64,000 bases of DNA from UBA4782 sp034429195 (GTDB lineage: Bacteria > Chloroflexota > Anaerolineae > Anaerolineales > Anaerolineaceae): the NCBI GenBank assembly GCA_034429195.1, contig DAOUGQ010000022.1, positions 1 through 64,000 on the forward strand, written 5' to 3'. The notes below the pieces were generated by a model that made no database searches, was not told where the DNA came from, and saw nothing but the letters and a program-made list of their open reading frames with translations. Of the stretch, positions 24,757 through 31,242 are shown in pieces (position 1 is the stretch's first letter; each line of letters begins with the position of its first letter). The position numbers and the translations under genes were made by a program.

Positions 24757-25830
24757 ATGAAAAAAACATTTTACCTCATCAACAGTCTGATAATACTGGT
24801 ATTGGTATTATCTGCGTGTAACCTGCCAGGCAGCAAGGCGGAATCTGATTTGGATATCCAGACTGCTGTCGCTCAGACAGTGAACGCTATTAATTATCAA
24901 ACTCAAATTGCTCCTACAGGATTACCCTCATTACCTACCGAAACAGAAGTGATTCCTACTGAACCAGTTGTTATAACGGAAACACTTGAACCAACGATGA
25001 CCGAAACCATCGCTCCTTCTGCTACTATTCAGCCCACCCTGACTACACAGCCAACATCAACAGGTGTACCTACTACAGCCATTACAGTCGTTCCAACACT
25101 CACTGCAGTACCTATACCATGCAACCGTGCTGATTTTCTGGGTGATGTCACCATCCCGGATGGCTCTTCGATCACTGCGGGTACGCAGTTTGTAAAAACC
25201 TGGAGATTGAAAAACAGCGGTAGTTGTACCTGGGGCTCTGGGTATAGTCTTGCTTTCCACAGTGGAACAAGTATGAATGGTGCTGCCAGCACTGCTTTAG
25301 CAGCTACCGTTGCTCCTGGACAAACGATTGATGTCAGTGTCACGTTGCAAGCTCCTACCACAGATGGCACTTATACCGGCTACTGGATGTTAAAGAATGC
25401 CAGTGGTGGTTTCTTTGGTATTGGTGCAAATGGAGATAAAGCTTTCTGGGTAAAGATTGTGGTTGGCACAACAGCAAGCATCACATCAACTACTGTAAGT
25501 GGGAAGTGTTCATTGGTATCTCAATCTCCAGCACCGTATGATAGCTTCCCGGCGGGTGCTTCATTTGATACTCGTTGGAAAGTTAAGAATACCTCGGGAA
25601 GCACCTGGAGTGCTGCTAATGTGGATATCAAATATGTGAGCGGCACGAAATGGTTCGAGGGCTCCACAACTGCCTATGATCTGCCGTCGGATGTCGCAGA
25701 CGGTGGAACGTATGAACTAATCCTGGATTCCATTGCCCCAGCAACAGCAGGTACCTATACGATGACCTGGGGTATCTTTAGCGGAAGTACATCTTTGTGT
25801 ACCTTGACCTCGATCATTAAAGTCAAATAA
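24757..25830 (+). CDS. Lipoprotein with two NBR1-type Ig-like domains
   Basis: A 357-residue surface lipoprotein. Signal ends in lipobox LSACN (Cys about 22). A Thr/Pro-rich spacer covers about 55-120. Domain 1 (about 122-240) has FVKTWRLKNSGSCTWGSGYS, PGQTIDVSVTLQAPTTDGTY and GYWMLKN, the pattern of the NBR1 central Ig-like domain, common in Chloroflexi exoproteins. Domain 2 (about 250-357) repeats it with FDTRWKVKNTSGSTWSAANV, LDSIAPATAGTY and TMTWGIF. Likely a structural or adhesive surface protein; no enzyme domain. It is monocistronic: 195 bp upstream hold no gene, and a hairpin terminator follows. Confidence 0.85.
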   Translation: MKKTFYLINSLIILVLVLSACNLPGSKAESDLDIQTAVAQTVNAINYQTQIAPTGLPSLPTETEVIPTEPVVITETLEPTMTETIAPSATIQPTLTTQPTSTGVPTTAITVVPTLTAVPIPCNRADFLGDVTIPDGSSITAGTQFVKTWRLKNSGSCTWGSGYSLAFHSGTSMNGAASTALAATVAPGQTIDVSVTLQAPTTDGTYTGYWMLKNASGGFFGIGANGDKAFWVKIVVGTTASITSTTVSGKCSLVSQSPAPYDSFPAGASFDTRWKVKNTSGSTWSAANVDIKYVSGTKWFEGSTTAYDLPSDVADGGTYELILDSIAPATAGTYTMTWGIFSGSTSLCTLTSIIKVK

Positions 25831-25862
25831 CCTATTGTAGTATCAATAAAAAAACAATTTTG

Positions 25863-25898
25863 AGTGATTGGTGGAGGAAATCCACCAATCACTATTTT
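25863..25898 (+). terminator. Terminator after the NBR1-domain lipoprotein
   Basis: Perfect 13-bp stem AGTGATTGGTGGA/TCCACCAATCACT with a 5-nt loop, then ATTTTA. It starts 33 nt after the stop. Confidence 0.85.
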
Positions 25899-26023
25899 AA
25901 GAAGAGGGTAAGTGAGTTGGTGTGGTGTGTTAATGTATTCATGAATGTATAATAGGATAAGAATTGGTATTACGTTCCTGTTACCAGTGTTAGAAAAACT
26001 ATATTATCATCACAGGTGTATGA

Positions 26024-26668
26024 ATGCCCAAACAAACCCCGATTGTCATAGGAATAGCTGGAGGTTCAGGGTCTGGGAAAACCACTGTTGCTCAATCTAT
26101 TCTAAAAGCAGTTGGCAGTCATCGTATTGCGTTTATTCAGCATGACGCATATTATCGCGATCTTAAAGATCTGCCACCCAACCAGCGTGCACAGGTAAAT
26201 TTTGACCACCCCGATTCATTAGAAAGCGAGCTGCTTACTTATCACATTAACGAATTAAAGAATTGGCGGCCCGTCTATATACCAATCTATGATTTCACAA
26301 CTCATACACGAACCAAAGAAACGATCAAAGTTAATCCACAAAAAGTCATTATCGTAGAAGGAATTCTCATTTTCGCAGATCCTGTTTTAAGAGCCATGTT
26401 CGATGTAAAGATCTTTGTCGATACTGATGCTGATATCCGTTTTATTCGCCGGTTGAACAGGGATATTAAGGAACGTGGACGAACGACCGAATCTGTTGTA
26501 AACCAATATCTCAATACTGTACGCCCTATGCATTTGGAGTTTGTCGAACCATCTAAACGATATGCTGACATTATCATTCCTGAAGGTGGTATGAATATTG
26601 TCGCCCTGGATATGGTGGTTGCCAGAATAGAAACGCTTTTGCAGGAAGCGAATGCAAAAACCTCCTGA
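26024..26668 (+). CDS. udk: Uridine kinase
   Basis: A 214-residue P-loop kinase that phosphorylates uridine and cytidine to UMP/CMP for pyrimidine salvage. Motifs: Walker A GIAGGSGSGKTT, QHDAYYRDL (nucleoside-binding Asp/Tyr), NFDHPDSLE, IYDFTTHTR, VIIVEGILIF (Walker B) and the lid IRRLNRDIKERGRT. Length and order are normal. Its last 17 bp overlap the start of the VTT-domain membrane protein gene, so the two are coupled. Confidence 0.95.
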   Translation: MPKQTPIVIGIAGGSGSGKTTVAQSILKAVGSHRIAFIQHDAYYRDLKDLPPNQRAQVNFDHPDSLESELLTYHINELKNWRPVYIPIYDFTTHTRTKETIKVNPQKVIIVEGILIFADPVLRAMFDVKIFVDTDADIRFIRRLNRDIKERGRTTESVVNQYLNTVRPMHLEFVEPSKRYADIIIPEGGMNIVALDMVVARIETLLQEANAKTS

Positions 26669-27200
26669 TCGTAAGACGCGCATTCTGCAGATCGTTGCAT
26701 TGGTTTTCGTAATCGTTTTAACCGTTGCAATATTTGTTTTGCGAGACAAGATCCCGCACCTGGAGGCTTATGGCTATCCAGGAATTTTTATCCTCTCAAT
26801 TATTGCGAATGCTACGATCATTCTACCCGTACCGGGTGTTTTAATCACCTCAGCCATGGGGGTGGTGTTTGATCCTTTCTGGGTGGCAGTAGCTGCAGGC
26901 GCAGGTGCCGGCATTGGAGAGCTCACGGGTTATCTGGCAGGTTTCAGTGGGCGACGAGTGATCGAAAAAGTGGGCTGGCATGAGCGTGTCGTGAATTGGA
27001 TGAAAAAGTATGGTGATCCTACCATCCTGGTGTTGGCATTTATCCCCAATCCTGCGTTTGACCTGGCAGGAATTTCAGCAGGGGTATTAAAGCTACCTGT
27101 ATGGCGATTCCTGATTTGGTGTATTTTAGGGAAAATTTTAAAGATGCTGATGTTCGCTTATGGTGGCGCAACTATCAGCCATTGGTTTTCACGTTTTTAA
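26652..27200 (+). CDS. VTT-domain (DedA/SNARE-associated-like) membrane protein
   Basis: A 182-residue membrane protein with about five hydrophobic segments. The VTT signature is present as PGVLITSAMGVVFDPFWVAV, followed by GAGIGELTGYLAGFSGRRVI, and the second re-entrant part is IPNPAFDLAGISAGVLKLP. DedA/VTT proteins move lipids such as undecaprenyl phosphate or phosphatidylethanolamine across membranes. This single-domain member resembles the YdjX/YqaA groups; its exact substrate is unknown. It overlaps the end of udk. Confidence 0.85.
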   Translation: MQKPPDRKTRILQIVALVFVIVLTVAIFVLRDKIPHLEAYGYPGIFILSIIANATIILPVPGVLITSAMGVVFDPFWVAVAAGAGAGIGELTGYLAGFSGRRVIEKVGWHERVVNWMKKYGDPTILVLAFIPNPAFDLAGISAGVLKLPVWRFLIWCILGKILKMLMFAYGGATISHWFSRF

Positions 27201-27222
27201 TCCCTTTTATGGTTTCAAATCT

Positions 27223-27256
27223 CATGGAGGATGCAAAGGATAACCGCATCCTCCAT
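27223..27256. terminator. Hairpin between converging VTT and bfr genes
   Basis: Perfect stem ATGGAGGATGC/GCATCCTCCAT with an 11-nt loop, lying 23-56 nt from the plus-strand stop and 17 nt from the minus-strand stop. Flanks are AT-rich without a clean T-run; likely a bidirectional terminator. Confidence 0.65.
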
Positions 27257-27272
27257 ATATTTAGTATTCTGG

Positions 27273-27740
27273 TTAATCGATTTGCTCCACCAGGTAGGTT
27301 TTAATCCCAATTTGAGCTATCTGATCCTGCTGCGCTTCCAGCCAATCAACATGCATTTCTTCATCTTTCAATATTGATTCCAGGAGTTCTCGAGTGCCAA
27401 AATCTGCTATGTCCACTGCAATCTTGATCGCTTCTGTATAGGCAGTTACCGCACTGTATTCTGCCTGGGCATCTTTCTTGAGTTGCGTTTCTACCGTTTC
27501 ACCGATGTGCAGGGTGTTCAACTTGCTAACGATTGGCAAACCTTCGAGGAAAAGAATGCGGGCAATAAGTTTTTCCGCATGCCCCATCTCCTGAATGGCG
27601 CGTTTTTCTATTGCGTCATGCAGTTTTTCATACATCCAATTTGCACACATCTCTGAATGAACGATGTATTGGTTGACTGCTGTCAATTCATCCGCTAATA
27701 AATCATTCAAAACCTCAATAATCTTAGGATTTCCTTTCAT
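27273..27740 (-). CDS. bfr: Bacterioferritin
   Basis: A 155-residue iron-storage ferritin. Ferroxidase-site ligands are in place: Glu18 (LADELTAVNQY), Glu51 and His54 (IQEMGHAEKLI), a Glu in QAEYSAVTAY, and EEMHVDWLE for the C-terminal pair. Met52 within EMGHAE is the axial ligand of the subunit-interface haem in bacterioferritins, so haem binding is expected. Twenty-four copies form a shell that stores iron and detoxifies peroxide. It is alone on the minus strand with a GGAGG ribosome site. The upstream region is AT-rich and shared with the divergent 27902 gene. Confidence 0.95.
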   Translation of the reverse strand: MKGNPKIIEVLNDLLADELTAVNQYIVHSEMCANWMYEKLHDAIEKRAIQEMGHAEKLIARILFLEGLPIVSKLNTLHIGETVETQLKKDAQAEYSAVTAYTEAIKIAVDIADFGTRELLESILKDEEMHVDWLEAQQDQIAQIGIKTYLVEQID

Positions 27741-27901
27741 TTTTACCTCCAGTTTATAGGTGAAGTATTAATAAGATAAACTTCAATATCAAGAAAATAA
27801 AATAAACACTTGACATAATATAAGAATATGCTATTATTACTTTAGTAATTCTAAAATGCTATTTCAATTCTATTAAGTAGTAGTAAAAACAGGAGTTACC
27901 A

Positions 27902-29071
27902 ATGAAAAGAATGCAACAAGCTGCGCCTGACGGAGGGGTTTTGGTCATTAAAGCAAGTTGTGATTTAAATGTTAGCGGGTGGGACCAAAATAAATTCGAA
28001 ATCGTCGGTGATCCAGCAGGTATTCAGATTATAGCAGATGAAAAGACTATACGGTTAACCAGTGTAGATGATTGTTCCATTCAAGTGCCTTTAAATTATT
28101 CTGTACATATTGAAAAAGTCAGTGGTGATGTATGGCTAAGCGATCTCCATGGTGAGGTGATTGTTGACAGAGTGCATGGTGATTTCTCTGGAACTCGTCT
28201 CGCAAATGTGAAAGTTGATAAAGTTGGCGGTGACTGTGTATTTGAAGAAGTTGCCACCCCATTAGCCTGCCATCATGTTGGAGGAGACCTCATGTGTTCT
28301 GCTTTAGCAGGTGGATTGATAGATTCTTTTGTTGGGGGGGATGCCAGATTGTTGGATATTTATGGCGGTGTGAGGGTGAATGCTGGCGGAGATATTTCCG
28401 CCGGTATGAGTGATTCAGTAGGCGAAACGATAACCCTGCGTGCAGGTGGTGATGTGGTTGTCAGTATTCCACCCTCCAGTGGTTGGGCAATGGATCTTAC
28501 TTCTGGCGGGAATGACATTCGTCTGGATCTTGGTGGGAAAAAAGAGCGAATTTATGATTGGGCAGTTCTTCGTACCGAAGGGGATGGAAAAAGCCCATTA
28601 CGGGTAAAAGCTGGTGGCGATATTCGCGTTACTGACACTCCACTTTCAACTGAAAAATTTCAACAAAGGGCTCAAAAAAGCGATAAGCACTGGTCACACG
28701 TATTATCTGTAGAAATGCCACATATTCAAACCGTTATAGATAATACTGAAATATCAACAGACCTGGCAGATCGCATTTCGAAAAAGGCGGAAGAAGCGGT
28801 GCGAAAAGCTGAAAGCCGGATCGATGAGGCATTGCAAAGAATCGATATGCATGGATCAGCTTTCAGAGTAGGAACCGAAAAAACTGAAATTGAAGAACCT
28901 ATACCATCAACGGATGGTGAGAAGAATGAAGCAAGGATCGGCGTTGAAAAGCCTGTAAGCCATATTACTGATGAAGAAAAACTTGTAGTACTTCGTATGT
29001 TGCAGGATAATAAATTAACAGTAGAGGAAGCAGATCGCCTTCTGGATGCTCTGGAATATACCGCCCAATAA
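27902..29071 (+). CDS. GGD-repeat putative beta-helix protein with SHOCT-like C-terminal tail
   Basis: A 389-residue protein without a signal peptide. Residues about 60-250 hold irregular strands closed by Gly-Gly-Asp turns (VGGDCVF, VGGDLMC, VGGDARL, AGGDISA, AGGDVVV, AGGDIRV), the pattern of DUF4097-type parallel beta-helices. Residues about 290-330 form a charged helix with AEEAVRKAESRIDEALQRI. The last 35 residues (EEKLVVLRMLQDNKLTVEEA, then DRLLDALE) are the short SHOCT-like/YvlB-type tail seen in envelope-stress proteins such as LiaX. I infer a cytoplasmic or membrane-peripheral stress-sensing role. It is followed after 15 nt by a GNAT gene. Confidence 0.75.
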   Translation: MKRMQQAAPDGGVLVIKASCDLNVSGWDQNKFEIVGDPAGIQIIADEKTIRLTSVDDCSIQVPLNYSVHIEKVSGDVWLSDLHGEVIVDRVHGDFSGTRLANVKVDKVGGDCVFEEVATPLACHHVGGDLMCSALAGGLIDSFVGGDARLLDIYGGVRVNAGGDISAGMSDSVGETITLRAGGDVVVSIPPSSGWAMDLTSGGNDIRLDLGGKKERIYDWAVLRTEGDGKSPLRVKAGGDIRVTDTPLSTEKFQQRAQKSDKHWSHVLSVEMPHIQTVIDNTEISTDLADRISKKAEEAVRKAESRIDEALQRIDMHGSAFRVGTEKTEIEEPIPSTDGEKNEARIGVEKPVSHITDEEKLVVLRMLQDNKLTVEEADRLLDALEYTAQ

Positions 29072-29086
29072 AAATGACATCGTATT

Positions 29087-29659
29087 ATGGAAATTCGATC
29101 ATTATCTCCGGAACAATTGAGTATCTACGCAACCATCCCCATTTCATTTTGGGTGCATTCCATTTATCGAATCGATCTGATTGAAACAGGGCTGGGTGGT
29201 TTTCGGTTATGTGAGGAAAAGGTCGAAAAACCCTGGTTCAAAGATTATGACGCAGAAGAATCCCCATTGGAATGGAGTAAGTTGTTTGATTTGAGTCTAT
29301 GGGGATTCTTTGTTGCATTTGAAGGGGAATTACCTGTAGCTGGTGCTGTGGTGGCTTTGAATACTCCAGGGGTAAACCTGTTGGAAGGTCGAAAAGACCT
29401 TGCTGTGCTGTGGGATTTGCGTGTGATCCCAGAACTGCGGGGCAGTGGTATTGGCAGACTGATGTTTTTACATGCAGCAGATTGGGCGCGCAAACGAGGC
29501 TGCCGGCAAATGAAAATTGAGACTCAGAACATAAATGTTCCCGCCTGCAAATTCTATTCTCGGATGGGGTGTGAACTTGGAATGATCCACCGGTTTGGAT
29601 ATGCAGCAAATCCCAAAGTATCTGATGAAGCAATGCTTTTTTGGTACTTAACACTCTAA
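29087..29659 (+). CDS. GNAT-family N-acetyltransferase
   Basis: A 190-residue acetyltransferase. The acetyl-CoA motif A is VLWDLRVIPELRGSGIGRLM, containing R-G-S-G-I-G, followed by AADWARKRGCRQMKIETQNI and NVPACKFYSRMGCELG, the typical motif B. The sequence is closest in pattern to streptothricin-type acetyltransferases, but the substrate cannot be assigned. It lies 15 nt after the GGD-repeat gene with a weak ribosome site. Its stop comes just before the next membrane protein, so a three-gene transcript (27902-30357) is likely. Confidence 0.85.
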   Translation: MEIRSLSPEQLSIYATIPISFWVHSIYRIDLIETGLGGFRLCEEKVEKPWFKDYDAEESPLEWSKLFDLSLWGFFVAFEGELPVAGAVVALNTPGVNLLEGRKDLAVLWDLRVIPELRGSGIGRLMFLHAADWARKRGCRQMKIETQNINVPACKFYSRMGCELGMIHRFGYAANPKVSDEAMLFWYLTL

Positions 29660-29715
29660 AAAATGAATTAATCCAACCTCTTCTGCGAAAATTTATCCAA
29701 CTGTATAATCAACTC

Positions 29716-30357
29716 ATGCAGAAAAATTGGTTGAATAATCGAATAATCCCAATATCTTTTTTGTTATTAGCAGTAGTATTCCTGGTAGTATCCTCATGGC
29801 CTTTTCCCCGTACTCAAAATACTCTACCATTTCCAAAAGCTTATTCCCTGGATAACCCTGACCTTTCTCCTGTTGAACTATCGAGGGAGATTTTTACCAG
29901 TATCCCCAGTAAGGTAAGAGTCGGTGAAACAGATGAAATCAGGTTTGAATTCATCTCAACAGAAAAAAACGATGCAAGCAACGCACAGGATACTTCGGAT
30001 GAGACCTATCTGCTTGAAACTCGATTGGAAATGCCCGGTATGGAAGTAGTAAATCCTGCCGATTCGGTTATTCAACCTGTCATAATGGGACATACTTTAC
30101 ACTACACATGGCAGATCCGACCAGGTCGGGCAGGGATTTATTCTGGCACTCTCTGGGTATATCTTCTGGTGATGCCGGAAGGAAGCACAGAACCTGACCG
30201 TCGTCCAGTGCTGGCGCTTCCTATAAAGCTAGAAGCTGTGAGCATACCCATTTTCAATGCGAAAGTATTGCGGGTATTGGGCGGTATTTGTATCTTGGTA
30301 GTGATCTTTATGGTTCTCATGCAGTTGATCCAACGCATGGGAAGAGAAAAAGATTAA
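29716..30357 (+). CDS. Membrane protein with an extracellular domain between two TM helices
   Basis: A 213-residue protein with one helix near the N terminus (IPISFLLLAVVFLVVSSW), an extracellular beta-rich domain (about 40-180: KVRVGETDEIRFEF, LETRLEMPGMEVV, YTWQIRPGRAGIYSGTLWVY) and a final helix (VLGGICILVVIFMVLMQL). The outer domain resembles an Ig-like or YtkA-like sandwich. No function can be given. ATG 29716 is chosen because it places a positive stretch (MQKNWLNNR) before the first helix; upstream TTG readings begin inside the GNAT gene. No strong ribosome site is visible. Confidence 0.65.
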   Translation: MQKNWLNNRIIPISFLLLAVVFLVVSSWPFPRTQNTLPFPKAYSLDNPDLSPVELSREIFTSIPSKVRVGETDEIRFEFISTEKNDASNAQDTSDETYLLETRLEMPGMEVVNPADSVIQPVIMGHTLHYTWQIRPGRAGIYSGTLWVYLLVMPEGSTEPDRRPVLALPIKLEAVSIPIFNAKVLRVLGGICILVVIFMVLMQLIQRMGREKD

Positions 30358-30377
30358 CCATTTTATGGTACTAAGGG

Positions 30378-30406
30378 TTGACGGATGAAATTAGTTTTGA
30401 TATACT
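30378..30406 (+). promoter_or_regulatory. Promoter of tRNA-Gly/tRNA-Cys
   Basis: TTGACG, 17-bp spacer, TATACT, ending 27 bp before tRNA-Gly. No other promoter is seen between tRNA-Gly and tRNA-Cys. Confidence 0.75.
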
Positions 30407-30433
30407 CTGGCTGTTAGAAAAATTGAACAGCTT

Positions 30434-30506
30434 GCGGGCATGGTTCAGTTGGTAGAATGTCTCCTTGCCAAGGAGAAGGTCACGGGTTCGAGTCCCGTTG
30501 CCCGCT
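30434..30506 (+). tRNA. tRNA-Gly(GCC)
   Basis: A 73-nt cloverleaf with acceptor GCGGGCA/TGCCCGC, anticodon loop TTGCCAA (GCC, reads GGC/GGU) and T-loop TTCGAGT. CCA is not encoded. Confidence 0.96.
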
Positions 30507-30515
30507 CTAATTTCT

Positions 30516-30541
30516 GCAAGCAACACACCCCTGTTGCTTGC
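30516..30541 (+). other. Hairpin between tRNA-Gly and tRNA-Cys
   Basis: Perfect 9-bp stem GCAAGCAAC/GTTGCTTGC with an 8-nt loop, no T-run. Probably a processing signal in a tRNA-Gly/tRNA-Cys precursor rather than a terminator. Confidence 0.6.
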
Positions 30542-30554
30542 ATCTGTCTTACAA

Positions 30555-30628
30555 GGCGACGTGGCCAAGTGGCAAGGCAAGGGTCTGCAAAACCCTTATC
30601 ATGGGTTCAAATCCCATCGTCGCCTCCA
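30555..30628 (+). tRNA. tRNA-Cys(GCA), CCA encoded
   Basis: A 74-nt gene with acceptor GGCGACG/CGTCGCC, anticodon loop CTGCAAA (GCA), T-loop TTCAAAT and a genomically encoded CCA at 30626-30628, unlike the other tRNAs here. A tandem repeat that reuses its last 15 nt begins inside it. Confidence 0.95.
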
Positions 30629-30776
30629 ATTATTTAAAATTCAAGAAAACATGGGTTTACCATCGAGGTACAGGCAAAAGCCATCGTCGCCTCCAATTAT
30701 TTAAAATTCAAGAAAACATGGGTTTACCATCGAGGTACAGGCAAAAACCCTGAGGGGGCAAGTGTCCCATCGTCGC
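30614..30776 (+). repeat. 67-bp tandem repeat (2 full units plus a remnant) built on the tRNA-Cys 3' end
   Basis: Unit 1 is 30614-30680 and unit 2 is 30681-30747; they differ only in the final base. Each begins with CCATCGTCGCCTCCA, the tRNA-Cys 3' end including CCA, followed by an AT-rich part (AATTATTTAAAATTCAAG) and GGGTTTACCATCGAGG. A third copy of the tRNA end, CCCATCGTCGC, closes the array at 30766-30776 behind CTGAGGGGGCA. Organisation is the same as at tRNA-Ser (1-159). Confidence 0.92.
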
Positions 30777-31242
30777 TTTTATAAAATCAAGTGATCATTT
30801 ACCGCAAAGCACATAGAGAGCACAAAGAATTCCCCTTTTTAGTGTATTTCGCAGTATTTTTTATTCATTAGATTTAGCTTCGGGAGATGATACGGTAGTT
30901 CTAGTACCTGATTGCAATCTCCTGTTTAATCCCTTACGAAGGGTCAACCCTGCCAGCTAAGCGGAGTAGCATCAATATGTGGGATTGCTTCACCCCTAAA
31001 GAACAAGAGTTCGCGATGGCAAGTTGCTGTCACCGCGAGTGCAACGAAGCAGTCTCTATGAGTGGGATTGCTTTACCCTGTGAAGAACAGGGAGTTCGCG
31101 TTAGCAACAGATTATCCTAGGTCCAACTTAAAGAAGGCTTCTTAAGGAAACAATCTATTTATATTCCCTGTGATTTAATCCCGAGATATCAAATGGCATA
31201 TCATTAAAGCACCGGTAATCCGTCTTATTTCCGGAATTTCTA
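30777..31242. repeat. Gene-free region with degenerate interspersed repeats
   Basis: No convincing reading frame. Pieces recall repeats common between genes in Chloroflexi and other bacteria: CCGCAAAGCACATAGAGAGC at about 30800, and GTCACCGCGAGTGCAACGAAGC at about 31030, which resembles the family GTCATTGCGAGGAGCGAAGC. Two imperfect direct copies, GTGGGATTGCTTCACCC (30979) and GTGGGATTGCTTTACCC (31062), each continue into GAACA...GAGTTCGCG, giving units of about 45 bp. Confidence 0.55.

Noticed and set aside
30614..30776. 67-bp array as attL/attR of an integrated element
   Set aside because: The copies of the tRNA end are only 67-85 bp apart, too close to flank an island, and no integrase gene is present. 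A short tRNA-linked repeat family fits better.
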